Under the pieces are notes generated by a model. It had not been told where the DNA came from. It made no database searches and saw nothing but the letters and a program-made list of their open reading frames with translations. A stretch of DNA of 64,000 nucleotides from Streptomyces katrae (GTDB lineage Bacteria > Actinomycetota > Actinomycetes > Streptomycetales > Streptomycetaceae). This document shows, piece after piece, positions 7,428 through 16,380 of the stretch (positions are counted from its first letter, which is position 1; every line of letters starts with the position of its first letter). Made by a program: the position numbers and the translations under genes. The stretch is from assembly GCF_000717655.1 (NCBI RefSeq), contig NZ_JNZY01000001.1:391549-455548 (forward strand), given 5' to 3'.

Positions 7428-9832
7428 TACTGGCAGGCCTCGCAGGACTCGGGGTTCTCAAGGGAGCAGGCCAGGGCGTCCGCGTCGACGGCCTGCGGAA
7501 GCGGGGTGGCGGCGGGCACGGCGCTGCCGGACGCGGCGCGGGCGATCTTCGTCGCCGGGCGCGAGCGCAGGTAGTACGTGGTCTTCAGACCCTTCTTCCA
7601 GGCGTACGCGTACATCGACGACAGCTTGCCGATGGTGGGCGTCTCCAGGAACAGGTTCAGCGACTGCGCCTGGTCCAGGAACGGCGTACGGGCCGCCGCC
7701 ATGTCGATCAGACCGCGCTGCGGGATCTCCCACGCCGTGCGGTACAACTCGCGCACCTCGGCCGGGATCCAGCCGAAGCCCTGGACGGAGCCGGAGGACT
7801 CGCGCAGCGCCTCACGGGTCTGCGCGTCCCACACGCCGAGCTTCTTCAGCTCCTCCACCAGGTAGGCGTTGACCTGGAGGAACTCACCGCTCAGCGTCTC
7901 GCGCTTGAAGAGATTGGAGACCTGCGGCTCGATGCACTCGTACACGCCGGCGATCGAGGCGATCGTCGCCGTCGGGGCGATGGCCAGGAGCAGGGAGTTG
8001 CGCATGCCGGACTTCGCGATCCGGGCGCGCAGGGCGTCCCAGCGCTCGGGCCAGTTCAGCTCCACGTCGAAGTGGTCGGGGTGCAGGACGCCGCGGGCGG
8101 TGCGGGTCTGCTCCCAGGCCGGGAGGGGGCCGCTGCGCTCGGCGAGGTCGCAGGAGGCCTCGTACGCGGCCAGCATGATGCGCTCGGAGAGCTTGGTGGA
8201 CAGGGCCTTCGCCTCGGGGGAGTCGAAGGGCATCTTCATCTTGAAGAAGACGTCCTGGAGGCCCATCGCGCCCAGGCCCACCGGCCGCCACCGGGCGTTG
8301 GAACGGCCCGCCTGCTCGGTCGGGTAGAAGTTGATGTCCACGACGCGGTCGAGGAAGGTGACCGCGGTGCGGACGGTCTCGTCCAGGCGCTCCCAGTCGA
8401 TGTCGCGACCGTCGGCGGTGTCGATGACGAACGCGCCCATGTTGACCGAACCGAGGTTGCAGACGGCCGTCTCGCCGTCGTTGGTGACCTCGATGATCTC
8501 GGTGCACAGGTTGGAGGAGTGGACGACGGTGCCCGGCTCGGCGGTCTGGTTCGCCGTGCGGTTGGAGGCGTCCTTGAAGGTCATCCAGCCCTGGCCGGTC
8601 TGCGCGAGGGTGCGCATCATCCGGCCGTAGAGGTCGCGGGCGGGCATGGTCTTGCGGGCCAGGCCGTCCGCCTCGGCCTTGCGGTAGGCGGCGTCGAACG
8701 CGTCGCCCCACAGGTCGACCAGCTCGGGCACGTCGGCCGGGGAGAACAGCGACCAGTCGGCGTCCGCGTTGACGCGGCGCATGAACTCGTCCGGGACCCA
8801 GTGCGCCAGGTTCAGGTTGTGCGTACGGCGCTGGTCCTCGCCGGTGTTGTCGCGGAGCTCCAGGAACTCCTCGATGTCCGCGTGCCAGGTCTCCAGGTAG
8901 ACGGCGGCGGCGCCCTTGCGGCGGCCGCCCTGGTTCACGGCGGCGACGGAGGCGTCGAGGGTCTTGAGGAACGGCACGATGCCGTTGGAGTGGCCGTTCG
9001 TCCCGCGGATCAGCGAACCGCGGGCGCGGATGCGCGAGTACGAGAGGCCGATGCCGCCGGCGTGCTTCGACAGGCGGGCGACCTGGTGGTAGCGGTCGTA
9101 GATCGAGTCGAGCTCGTCCAGCGGGGAGTCCAGCAGGTAGCAGGAGGACATCTGCGGGTGCCGGGTGCCGGAGTTGAAGAGCGTGGGGGAGGACGGCAGG
9201 TAGTCGAGGCGGCTCATCAGCCGGTAGAGCGAGGCCACTTCCTCGAGGGCCTGGACGCTGTCGTTCTCGGCGAGGCCGCAGGCCACGCGCAGCATGAAGT
9301 GCTGCGGGGTCTCGACGACCTGGCGGGTGATCGGGTGGCGCAGCAGGTAGCGGCTGTGCAGGGTGCGCAGGCCGAAGAAGCCGAAGCGGTCGTCGGCGCC
9401 CTCGGCGAGGGTGTGTTCGACCAGTGCGTCCAGGCGGCTCGCGTGCAGCGCGACGAACTCGGCGGTCCGGTCGGCGATCAGGCCCTCGCGGTGGCCGACC
9501 GCGACGGAGGCGGAGAAGGAGGTGGCTCCCTGGCCGGCGGCTTCCTCGGCGACGGCCAGCGTCAGCAGCCGGGCGGCGAGCCGGGAGTACGCCGGATCCT
9601 CGGAGATGAGACCGGCGGCGGCCTCCGTGGCCAGCCCGCGCAGTTCGGCCTCGTCGGCGGCGGCGCTGCGCCCGCGGAGGGCGGCGGCGGCGACCCGGCC
9701 CGGGTCGGTGTCGGGGAGGTCGGCCGTCAGCTCGGTGAGGGTACGCAGCAGTGCGGCCCCAGGTCCCCCGGTCTCGATTCCGGTGTCGGACGGGTCGGAC
9801 TCGGCGCGCGGTGCGGAAGGCGCGATGGTCAC
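7427..9832 (-). CDS. nrdA: Ribonucleoside-diphosphate reductase, large (alpha) subunit
   Basis: Catalytic subunit of class Ia ribonucleotide reductase, 801 residues. Visible family features are SSCYLLDSPLDELDSIYDR, NLCTEIIEV, an AVCNLGSVNMGAFV active-site segment, and a C-terminal CxxC (ESCEACQ) that is re-reduced by thioredoxin-type partners. I start at the GTG of VTIAPSAPRAES, 8-12 nt after GGGAGAG. The open frame continues 36 codons upstream, but that stretch is basic and unlike the family. Expression should be controlled by the cobalamin riboswitch and NrdR boxes upstream: with B12 present the cell can rely on a B12-dependent class II enzyme encoded elsewhere. Confidence 0.95.
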   Translation of the reverse strand: MTIAPSAPRAESDPSDTGIETGGPGAALLRTLTELTADLPDTDPGRVAAAALRGRSAAADEAELRGLATEAAAGLISEDPAYSRLAARLLTLAVAEEAAGQGATSFSASVAVGHREGLIADRTAEFVALHASRLDALVEHTLAEGADDRFGFFGLRTLHSRYLLRHPITRQVVETPQHFMLRVACGLAENDSVQALEEVASLYRLMSRLDYLPSSPTLFNSGTRHPQMSSCYLLDSPLDELDSIYDRYHQVARLSKHAGGIGLSYSRIRARGSLIRGTNGHSNGIVPFLKTLDASVAAVNQGGRRKGAAAVYLETWHADIEEFLELRDNTGEDQRRTHNLNLAHWVPDEFMRRVNADADWSLFSPADVPELVDLWGDAFDAAYRKAEADGLARKTMPARDLYGRMMRTLAQTGQGWMTFKDASNRTANQTAEPGTVVHSSNLCTEIIEVTNDGETAVCNLGSVNMGAFVIDTADGRDIDWERLDETVRTAVTFLDRVVDINFYPTEQAGRSNARWRPVGLGAMGLQDVFFKMKMPFDSPEAKALSTKLSERIMLAAYEASCDLAERSGPLPAWEQTRTARGVLHPDHFDVELNWPERWDALRARIAKSGMRNSLLLAIAPTATIASIAGVYECIEPQVSNLFKRETLSGEFLQVNAYLVEELKKLGVWDAQTREALRESSGSVQGFGWIPAEVRELYRTAWEIPQRGLIDMAAARTPFLDQAQSLNLFLETPTIGKLSSMYAYAWKKGLKTTYYLRSRPATKIARAASGSAVPAATPLPQAVDADALACSLENPESCEACQ

Positions 9833-9982
9833 GGGGGGAGCTCTCCCTCGCTCGGCTCCGGGACACCTGCGGTGCGGGCGCGAGCGGGCGCGCGCGGGCA
9901 CGGCCTCGGGGGGCACACCGCGCGGCGTCCACCGGCCCAACCGCGAGGCCCGGACGTGTCGGCACCCGGTTCGGTCGAGCCG

Positions 9983-10090
9983 GGCGCACTGTCGGCAGGT
10001 CCTCGGACTTGCGGTGACACCAATGGGTGTACTTCATACCGTTGCGGGACAGTTCCGGATTCGCACCGGATTCCCCTGCGACGACAGCGA
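9983..10090 (-). promoter_or_regulatory. Cobalamin (B12) riboswitch of nrdABS
   Basis: Read on the minus strand, 10075-10037 carries the conserved core GGGAATCCGGTGCGAATCC followed by GGAACTGTCCCGCAACGGTA. 10012-9994 carries the B12 box GCAAGTCCGAGGACCTGCC. These are the hallmarks of adenosylcobalamin aptamers. The element sits in the leader about 160 nt before the nrdA start, as reported for Streptomyces nrdABS, where B12 represses the class Ia reductase. The outer boundaries given are approximate. Confidence 0.93.
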
Positions 10091-10093
10091 GCA

Positions 10094-10141
10094 TGAGCAT
10101 ACATGTGGGGGCCGCTTCCTGTGCGACCCCCTAGATGTTGT
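10094..10141 (-). promoter_or_regulatory. Two candidate NrdR boxes in the nrdABS promoter
   Basis: On the minus strand, ACAACATCTAGGGGGT (10141-10126) and CCCACATGTATGCTCA (10109-10094) are two 16-bp AT-containing imperfect palindromes. They are separated by 16 bp, or 32 bp start to start (three helical turns). This matches the paired NrdR-box geometry known for ribonucleotide reductase genes. The second box contains TATGCT, a possible -10. Spacing is seen directly; binding is inferred. Confidence 0.6.
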
Positions 10142-10151
10142 GTCGGCGTGG

Positions 10152-10652
10152 CTACAGTTCGAGACCGTACGTGAGCAGAGTGAGGCCGGGGACGGGCTCC
10201 CAGTCCCGTTCGGGCGTGCGCACGAAGCCGAGTCGTTCGTAGATCCGGTGGGCGCCGGCCATGTCCTGCGTGGTGGACAGGACGAGGCGTCGCACGCCCT
10301 CGATGGCCCGCGCCCGCTCCATGCAGGCCCGTACGAGCGCCTCTCCGGCGCCCCGCCCGCGGCCCTCCCGGGCGACGGCCAGCATCCGGAACTCGGCCTC
10401 GCCGGCGACGGCGATGTCGCACAGCGGGCTCCCGGGCGCGGCGAACGCCACACCGCCGAGGAGCTGTCCGTCGCTCGCGGCGGCGACGAGTATCACCCCG
10501 TCGCGCGCCCGCCCGGCCACGTCCTGCAGCCGCGCGAGGTACGGGTCGTCCTCGCCGAACGTGAGCAGCCCGTCCCCGAGGTACGCCTGCGCGGTGATTT
10601 CCCCGAGCGTCCCGTACTCCGCCGCCAGCGCTTCCCTGATCACGATGTCCAT
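10152..10652 (-). CDS. GNAT-family N-acetyltransferase
   Basis: A 166-residue acetyl-CoA-dependent acetyltransferase of unknown substrate. The acetyl-CoA binding loop is seen as FRMLAVAREGRGRGAGEAL, followed by the helix VRACMERARAIEGVRRLVLSTT in two parts and the typical end HRIYERLGFVRTPERDW. It is divergent from the Uma2-like gene and its stop lies about 10 bp from the first NrdR box region, so nrdABS is transcribed from just upstream of its 3' end. Confidence 0.9.
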   Translation of the reverse strand: MDIVIREALAAEYGTLGEITAQAYLGDGLLTFGEDDPYLARLQDVAGRARDGVILVAAASDGQLLGGVAFAAPGSPLCDIAVAGEAEFRMLAVAREGRGRGAGEALVRACMERARAIEGVRRLVLSTTQDMAGAHRIYERLGFVRTPERDWEPVPGLTLLTYGLEL

Positions 10653-10729
10653 GCGGTCGAGTGTGCCGGACGGCTGTCGGGGCCCGGCGCTATCGTCGAG
10701 ACAGCACCGTCGAGGAAGGCGAGCGAGGC

Positions 10730-11314
10730 ATGACCGTGATGACCGACCGGCCCCACATGACGACCGAAGTGTTCGAGCACCTCGCCCGGATAGCAGCCCG
10801 CGAGGAGGAGGGGCTGCGACTGGAATTCATCGGTGGGGTGCTGAGGAGCAAGGCAATGACGGACGGGGACCACGGGCGGATCATCCTGTGGTTGACGCGG
10901 ATCTGTATCCAGCACCACCCGGGCTTCTGGCTGCACCCAGGGCAGGGAATCAAGGCAGAGCAGTACCGGGAGGGCCGTGCCATTCCGGACGGCGTACTGG
11001 CGCACGAGGACGCGTTCGTCGGGCAGGGTGACTGGGTGGACCCGGGCCCGATCCTGATGGCTGTCGAAGTGACCTCGTGGGACTCTGACACTGAGCGGCG
11101 AGACCGGATCGAGAAGCCGCGTGCGTACGCGGAGACCGGCATCCCGGTCTACCTGCTCGTCGATCGGCTCAAATGCCAGGTTCTCGTCCACAGTGACCCG
11201 GATGGCGCCCGCTACGAGACGGTACGCACGGTGCCGTTCGGCAGGGAAGTCCGGCTCCCGGACCCCGTCGGCATCACCCTGGATACCGAGCCCCTCAAGG
11301 ACTGGGTGCGCTGA
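10730..11314 (+). CDS. Uma2 family (DUF820) restriction-endonuclease-like protein
   Basis: A 194-residue protein of the Uma2/DUF820 group, which has the PD-(D/E)XK nuclease fold. Family signs are EGLRLEFIGGVLRSK at the N-terminus, IPDGVLAHEDAF for the metal-binding Asp, and the LMAVEVTSWDSDTERRDR Glu motif followed by K in IEKPRAYAETGIPVYLLVD. These proteins are abundant in Streptomyces; whether they cut DNA is unsettled. It stands alone with its own terminator, and I see no partner. Confidence 0.85.
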   Translation: MTVMTDRPHMTTEVFEHLARIAAREEEGLRLEFIGGVLRSKAMTDGDHGRIILWLTRICIQHHPGFWLHPGQGIKAEQYREGRAIPDGVLAHEDAFVGQGDWVDPGPILMAVEVTSWDSDTERRDRIEKPRAYAETGIPVYLLVDRLKCQVLVHSDPDGARYETVRTVPFGREVRLPDPVGITLDTEPLKDWVR

Positions 11315-11325
11315 CTCGTACAGCG

Positions 11326-11360
11326 TGAAGGGCTCCGCCGGTGACCGGCGGAGCCCTTCA
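11326..11360. terminator. Bidirectional terminator between Uma2 gene and ybdD
   Basis: A perfect 16-bp stem, TGAAGGGCTCCGCCGG (11326-11341) with its complement at 11345-11360, around a TGA loop. It lies between convergent genes and so can serve both. Confidence 0.85.
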
Positions 11361-11368
11361 CCCGCGTC

Positions 11369-11566
11369 TCAGCAGCAGCGGAAGCCCTCGCGGGGGTCCG
11401 CCTCGCGCGAGTCCGTACGGGCGCGTTCGAAGGCGCGGCGGGTCATGACCTCCGCGTGCGGGTCGTGCGTACGGGCGTGGGCGACGTAGCGGTCGTACGC
11501 CGCCTCGCCCGAGAACTCCCGTACGAAGAACCGCGCCTTCGCCAGCGCCGCGCGGACGCCGCTCAC
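11369..11566 (-). CDS. YbdD/YjiX family small protein, CstA partner
   Basis: A 65-residue protein that contains REFSGEAAYDRYVAHARTHD, ending in the HPHAE/MTRRAFER-like segment of the YbdD/YjiX family. Members are found directly after CstA-type transporters and are thought to be required for their pyruvate or peptide uptake. Its GTG start overlaps the cstA stop (GTGA), so it is coupled to it. It ends in GFRCC. Confidence 0.88.
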   Translation of the reverse strand: MSGVRAALAKARFFVREFSGEAAYDRYVAHARTHDPHAEVMTRRAFERARTDSREADPREGFRCC

Positions 11567-13830
11567 GCCACCGGCTCCTTCACGCGGCCGCCGCCCGAGT
11601 CCAGGCCGGCGGCGGCGAGCTCGGCCCGCTCCTCGGGCGTCGCGATGAGCCCGGCAGGGGCGATGATCTTCGACTCGGTCCATGGGACCTCGGACAGCCT
11701 GACCGCCTCGGGGGCGGCGATCGCCTTGAAGCAGGTCCGCGCCGCGTCCAGCAGCACGATGATGATCAGGATCGCGAACAGCGCCGACAGCGCGCCGTCG
11801 ACCGTGGCGTTGGTGACCACGGTGTGCATCTCGTCCATGTTCTTGGCGGGCGGCAGCACCTTCCCGGCGTCGATCCCGGTCTGGTACTTGTCGCGCTGCG
11901 CGAAGAAGCCGACCTTCACGTCGTCGGAGAACACCTTCTGGTAGCTCGCGGTGAGGGTGACGGCCACGTCCCAGGCCAGCGGGACGCCGGTCACCCAGGC
12001 CCACTTGAGCCGCCCGGACTTGACGAGCAGCGTGGTGCAGACGGCCAGGGCCACTGCCGCGAGCAGCTGGTTCGCGATCCCGAACAGCGGGAACAGCTGG
12101 TTGATGCCGCCCAGCGGGTCCTTGATGCCGACCCACAGGAAGTAGCCCCAGCCGCCGACGACGAGCGCGCTCGCCAGCCAGACGCCCGGCTTCCAGCTGA
12201 CGTCCTTGAAGGGCTTGTGCACGTTGCCCAGGGTGTCCTGGAGCATGAACCGGCCGACACGGGTGCCCGCGTCGAGGGTCGTCAGGATGAACAGCGCCTC
12301 GAACATGATCGCGAAGTGGTACCAGAACGCCTTCATCCCGGCGCCCCCGACCACGGACGAGAAGATCTCCGACATTCCGAGTGCGAACGTCGGCGCGCCG
12401 CCCGTCCGGGACAGCAGGCTGGCCTCCTCGACGTCCTTCGCGGCCTGCGCGAGGTACTCGGGCGACACGGCGAAGCCGAAGTTGGTCACGGCCTGCGAGG
12501 CGGTCTCGACGGTGGTGCCGATGACGCCGGCGGGGGAGTTGACCGCGAAGAACAGGCCGGGCTCGATGATGGTGGCCGCGATGATCGCCATGACGGCGAC
12601 GAAGGACTCCGTCAGCATGGCGCCGTAGCCGATGACCCGGACCTGGGTCTCCTTCTGGATCATCTTCGGGGTGGTGCCCGAGGAGACCAGCGCGTGGAAG
12701 CCGGACAGGGCGCCGCAGGCGATGGTGATGAACACGAAGGGGAACATCGACCCGGCGAAGACCGGCCCGTCCCCGCGGGCGGCGAAGTCGGTGACGGCGG
12801 GCATCTTCAGCGTCGGCATCGCCAGCACCACGCCCACCGCCATCAGCGCGATGGTGCCGACCTTCATGAAGGTGGACAGGTAGTCGCGGGGCGCGAGCAG
12901 CATCCACACCGGCAGCACCGAGGCGACGAAGCCGTACGCGACCATCCAGAGGACGAGCGTCTCCTTCTCCAGCGTGAAGGTGCCCGCCAGGGAGGACTCG
13001 GCGACCCAGCCGCCCGCGACGATGGCGAGCAGCAGCAGGGCGACGCCGATGACCGAGATCTCGGTGACCCGGCCCGGCCGCAGGACGCGCAGGTAGAAGC
13101 CCATGAAGAGGGCGATCGGGATGGTCATGCCGATGGAGAAGACGCCCCAGGGGGAGTGCGCGAGCGCGTTGACGATGACCAGGGCGAGCACGGCCAGCAG
13201 GATGATCATGATGGCGAACACGGCGATCAGGGCGGCGGCTCCGCCGACGGGGCCGATCTCGTCCCGGGCCATCTGGCCCAGGGAGCGGCCGTCGCGGCGG
13301 GTGGAGAAGAAGAGGGTGACCATGTCCTGGACGGCGCCGGCGAAGATGACGCCCGCGACGATCCAGATGGTGCCCGGCAGGTAGCCCATCTGTGCGGCGA
13401 GCACGGGGCCGACCAGCGGACCGGCGCCGGCCACGGCGGCGAAGTGATGACCGAAGAGCACCCGGCGGTCGGTGGGGTGGAAGTCGACACCGTTGTCAAG
13501 GCGTTCGGCCGGGGTGGCCCGCGTCTTGTCGACCTTCAGGACCCGGTGGGAGATGAAGCGGGCGTAGAAGCGGTACCCGATGGCGTACGAACCCAGCGCG
13601 GCGGCGAGCAGCCAGGCGGCCGAGATCTCCTCGCCGCGCGAGAGAGCGAGGATGCCCCAGCCGAGGGCCCCGACGAGACCGACGAGCACCCAGACGGCGA
13701 CTGCCCTGGGGGTCATGCCCCCCTTCGTCAGGCCGCCCGACGCCATGTCCCCTGATGCGGAAGGCGAGTCCGCCGCCGTGCCCGGACTCGCCGCGTTCCG
13801 TTCTGTACTTGTTGCTTCCGGTTCCGGCAT
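11563..13830 (-). CDS. cstA: Carbon starvation protein A, CstA-type transporter
   Basis: A 755-residue integral membrane protein of the CstA family, associated with peptide and/or pyruvate uptake under carbon limitation. About 16 hydrophobic segments are visible. Family motifs are HHFAAVAGAGPLVGPVLAAQ and GYLPGTIWIVAGVIFAGAVQD near residues 120-165. The first 45 residues are a Ser/Ala/Pro-rich cytoplasmic extension. I start at MPEPEATS, preceded by GAGGGGACGAGG; an in-frame ATG 24 nt upstream is less likely. It forms a two-gene operon with the YbdD-like gene. Confidence 0.93.
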   Translation of the reverse strand: MPEPEATSTERNAASPGTAADSPSASGDMASGGLTKGGMTPRAVAVWVLVGLVGALGWGILALSRGEEISAAWLLAAALGSYAIGYRFYARFISHRVLKVDKTRATPAERLDNGVDFHPTDRRVLFGHHFAAVAGAGPLVGPVLAAQMGYLPGTIWIVAGVIFAGAVQDMVTLFFSTRRDGRSLGQMARDEIGPVGGAAALIAVFAIMIILLAVLALVIVNALAHSPWGVFSIGMTIPIALFMGFYLRVLRPGRVTEISVIGVALLLLAIVAGGWVAESSLAGTFTLEKETLVLWMVAYGFVASVLPVWMLLAPRDYLSTFMKVGTIALMAVGVVLAMPTLKMPAVTDFAARGDGPVFAGSMFPFVFITIACGALSGFHALVSSGTTPKMIQKETQVRVIGYGAMLTESFVAVMAIIAATIIEPGLFFAVNSPAGVIGTTVETASQAVTNFGFAVSPEYLAQAAKDVEEASLLSRTGGAPTFALGMSEIFSSVVGGAGMKAFWYHFAIMFEALFILTTLDAGTRVGRFMLQDTLGNVHKPFKDVSWKPGVWLASALVVGGWGYFLWVGIKDPLGGINQLFPLFGIANQLLAAVALAVCTTLLVKSGRLKWAWVTGVPLAWDVAVTLTASYQKVFSDDVKVGFFAQRDKYQTGIDAGKVLPPAKNMDEMHTVVTNATVDGALSALFAILIIIVLLDAARTCFKAIAAPEAVRLSEVPWTESKIIAPAGLIATPEERAELAAAGLDSGGGRVKEPVA

Positions 13831-13937
13831 GATCCTCGTCCCCTCGTTGATCATCTGCTTAAGCGCAGGGAATCTACGGGGGCCGCCCGGTGAACGTAAG
13901 CCCCCGTCCGTATAGCGGAACGAGAGTCAACTACGAA

Positions 13938-14702
13938 TCAGACGGCGGGGCGCTGGAGTCGGGCGACGAACTTGTAACGATCGCCGCGGTACACCGAGCG
14001 GACCCACTCCACCGGTTCGCCGTCGGCGTCCAGGGAGTGGCGGGAGAGCATCAGCATCGGCAGGCCGACGTCGGTGCCCAGCAGGCCCGCCTCGCGCGGG
14101 GTGGCCAGGGAGGTCTCGATGGTCTCCTCGGCCTCCGCCAGCCGTACGTCGTACACCTCGGCGAGGGCGGTGTAGAGGGAGGTGTACTTGGCCAGCGAGC
14201 GGCGCAGCGCGGGGAAGCGCTTGGCCGAGAGGTGGGTGGTCTCGATGGCCATCGGCTCGCCGCTGGCGAGGCGCAGCCGCTCGATGCGCAGTACCCGCCC
14301 GCCCGTGGCGATCTTGAGCAACCCGGCCAGGGTGTCGTCGGCCGTCACGTAGCCGATGTCGAGGAGTTGGGACGTGGGCTCCAGCCCTTGGGCCCGCATG
14401 TCCTCCGTGTACGAGGACAGTTGGAGCGGCTGGGAGACCTTCGGTTTCGCGACAAAGGTGCCTTTGCCCTGAATGCGCTCCAGCCGGCCCTCGACGACGA
14501 GTTCCTGGAGCGCCTGGCGCACGGTGGTCCGCGAGGTGTCGAATTCGGCCGCGAGCGTGCGCTCCGGCGGTACCGGCGTGCCGGGGGGCAGCGTCTCGGT
14601 CATGTCGAGCAAGTGCCGCTTGAGTCGGTAGTACTTGGGCACACGCGCCGTGCGAGTGGCTGCCCCGCCTTCCGGCTCCGTGGTCGCCCCTTCGGTGGAC
14701 AT
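13938..14702 (-). CDS. dasR: DasR, GntR/HutC-type global regulator of amino-sugar use
   Basis: A 254-residue GntR-family repressor. Residues 22-90 form the winged HTH ([20 protein letters not shown], then [20 protein letters not shown]), and the rest is a UTRA ligand domain that binds glucosamine-6-phosphate or GlcNAc-6-phosphate in the characterised protein. It matches my memory of S. coelicolor DasR almost throughout, including the ending [15 protein letters not shown]. DasR controls uptake and breakdown of chitin-derived sugars and links nutrient state to development and antibiotics. Start at MSTEG (14702). It is divergent from dasA with two dre-like sites between them, and another dre before nagB. 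Confidence 0.95.
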   Translation of the reverse strand: MSTEGATTEPEGGAATRTARVPKYYRLKRHLLDMTETLPPGTPVPPERTLAAEFDTSRTTVRQALQELVVEGRLERIQGKGTFVAKPKVSQPLQLSSYTEDMRAQGLEPTSQLLDIGYVTADDTLAGLLKIATGGRVLRIERLRLASGEPMAIETTHLSAKRFPALRRSLAKYTSLYTALAEVYDVRLAEAEETIETSLATPREAGLLGTDVGLPMLMLSRHSLDADGEPVEWVRSVYRGDRYKFVARLQRPAV

Positions 14703-14860
14703 CGCCGCCCGCCTTCCCGACTCCAGTTTCGCTGCCGTCACCGGCTCCTCCGATATGTGCGGTCACATCGTGACACGGGTGGGAGGGCAGGCCTCCTCCC
14801 TCCCCCAGGTGTCGGTCCGGTAACGGACCGATCACCCGCTCATTAGACCCTTGACACCCC

Positions 14861-14876
14861 TAAAGGTCTAGGCCAA
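14861..14876. promoter_or_regulatory. Second, weaker dre-like site between dasR and dasA
   Basis: TAAAGGTCTAGGCCAA keeps the GGTCTAG-CC core of the DasR site, 10 bp upstream of the stronger site. Spacing of 25 bp centre to centre allows two dimers on nearly the same face. Inferred from sequence only. Confidence 0.55.
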
Positions 14877-14885
14877 GCTCCGGTT

Positions 14886-14901
14886 ACTGGTCTAAACCAA
14901 T
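14886..14901. promoter_or_regulatory. dre site (DasR operator) upstream of dasA
   Basis: ACTGGTCTAAACCAAT agrees with the 16-bp DasR consensus (A-C/G-TGGTCTAGACCA-C/G-T) at 14 positions. It lies about 95 bp before the dasA start, in the dasR-dasA intergenic space. Confidence 0.85.
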
Positions 14902-14993
14902 ATGGATCAGATCCCGGCCCCACGGGCAGTACTTGGTGCATGTCACCGCGGCGGGCGAGGGAAGTTGCAGGCAGCATCCCTGAGGAGGGTGGC

Positions 14994-16277
14994 GTGAAGC
15001 GCAAGCTCATCGCGGCGGTCAGTGTCGCGGGCATGATGGTCGGAGTCGCGGCGTGCGGCAACGGCGGCGACGACAAGGGGAAGACCGACGCGGGCGGCGC
15101 CAAGGAGATCACCGTCTGGGTGATGGACGGCTCCGCGCCCAAGGCCTGGATCGACGCGGTCAACGCGGAGTTCTCGGCCAAGCACCCGGGTGTCACCGTC
15201 AAGGTCGAAGAGCAGCAGTGGAAGGGCATCCAGGAGAAGGTCACCACGGCCCTCTCCGAGAACACCCCGCCGGACGTCCTCGAGCTCGGCAACACCCAGA
15301 CCTCCGGCTACGCGGTCACCGGCGGCCTCGCCGACCTGACCAAGGACAAGTCCAAGCTCGGCGCGGACGCCTGGCAGAAGAGCATGCTCGCCTCCGCCGA
15401 ATACGACGGCAAGCTCTACTCCGCTCCCTGGTACGCGGCCAACCGCGTCGTCGTGTACGACAAGAAGGCCTTCGCGAAGGCCGGCGTCACCCCGCCGACC
15501 ACCCGCGACGAGTGGATCGCCGGCCTCGACAAGCTGAAGGCCGCGGACCCGTCCTCGCAGCCGATCTACCTGCCCGGCCAGAGCTGGTACGTCCTCGCCG
15601 GCTTCGTCTGGGACGAGGGCGGCGAACTCGCGGTCAAGGACGGCGACAAGTGGAAGGGCGGCCTCGGCACCCCCCAGGCCGCGTCCGCGATGGAGTTCTA
15701 CAAGAAGCTCCAGTCCTACTCCACCGCCCCGAAGGACAAGGACGAGGCCACCCCGCAGCAGTCCACCGACGTCGTTCCCAAGGGCGGCGTCGCCTCCTGG
15801 ATCGGCCTCGGCTGGGAGGCCGGCGGTGCGGAGAAGGCCCTGAAGGAGGCGGGCAAGGAAGCCGACTTCGGCTACTTCCCGATCCCGGGCAAGACCGCCG
15901 ACAAGCCGGGCACCGTCTTCCTCGGCGGCTCGAACCTCGCCGTCGCCGAGCGCTCCAAGAACAAGGAGCTCGCCAAGGAGTGGCTGGCCCTCGCCGCCGG
16001 CAAGGACCAGATGACGAAGTACGCCGCCGAGACCAAGGGTGCGCTGCTCCCGAACCAGGCCGGCGCGAACTTCACCCCCGCCGCGGGCTCCTTCGCCGAG
16101 GCGATGGGCAAGGGCGGCGTCAACGGCCGCATCACCCCGGTCACCCCGGGCTGGGCGAACGTCGAGACCGAGCCCAACCCGCTCAAGGAGTTCATGACCA
16201 AGGTCCTGAAGGGTGAGGACGCCGCCAAGGCGGGCGCGGACGCGGACAAGGAAATCGCGAACCGCATCAACAAGTAG
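14994..16277 (+). CDS. dasA: DasA, chitobiose-binding lipoprotein of ABC transporter
   Basis: Extracellular solute-binding protein for N,N'-diacetylchitobiose, 427 residues, family 1 of sugar-binding proteins. It begins with a lipoprotein signal: basic KRK, hydrophobic core, lipobox VAAC with Cys21. The mature part has the usual two-lobe binding fold (KEITVWVMDGSAPKAWIDAV, then PWYAANRVVVYDKKAF). I start at the GTG 14994 behind GAGGAGG; upstream in-frame ATG at 14940 would bury the signal peptide. A stem-loop follows before dasB. With DasB, DasC and a shared ATPase (MsiK, encoded elsewhere) it imports chitobiose. Confidence 0.93.
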   Translation: MKRKLIAAVSVAGMMVGVAACGNGGDDKGKTDAGGAKEITVWVMDGSAPKAWIDAVNAEFSAKHPGVTVKVEEQQWKGIQEKVTTALSENTPPDVLELGNTQTSGYAVTGGLADLTKDKSKLGADAWQKSMLASAEYDGKLYSAPWYAANRVVVYDKKAFAKAGVTPPTTRDEWIAGLDKLKAADPSSQPIYLPGQSWYVLAGFVWDEGGELAVKDGDKWKGGLGTPQAASAMEFYKKLQSYSTAPKDKDEATPQQSTDVVPKGGVASWIGLGWEAGGAEKALKEAGKEADFGYFPIPGKTADKPGTVFLGGSNLAVAERSKNKELAKEWLALAAGKDQMTKYAAETKGALLPNQAGANFTPAAGSFAEAMGKGGVNGRITPVTPGWANVETEPNPLKEFMTKVLKGEDAAKAGADADKEIANRINK

Positions 16278-16285
16278 CACCCAGC

Positions 16286-16328
16286 ACCGGGGGTGCGGTG
16301 GCGCCCACGCGCCCGCCGCACCCCCGGT
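16286..16328 (+). promoter_or_regulatory. Stem-loop between dasA and dasB
   Basis: A perfect 13-bp stem, ACCGGGGGTGCGG (16286-16298) paired with 16316-16328, with a 17-nt loop and no U-tract. Placed after the binding-protein gene inside an operon, it likely causes partial termination or mRNA 3'-end protection, giving more DasA than permease. Confidence 0.6.
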
Positions 16329-16380
16329 CGCGCATCGACAGACCCGTGCGACGCCCGACCGCAGCCGAGGTAACCAAGAC

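Noticed and set aside
7400..10096. An 898-codon plus-strand frame opposite nrdA
   Set aside because: Antisense shadow of a highly conserved gene; it also runs through the riboswitch.
11824..13755. A 643-codon His/Asp/Gly-rich plus-strand frame opposite cstA
   Set aside because: Composition is that of reverse-complemented membrane-protein codons; no domain.
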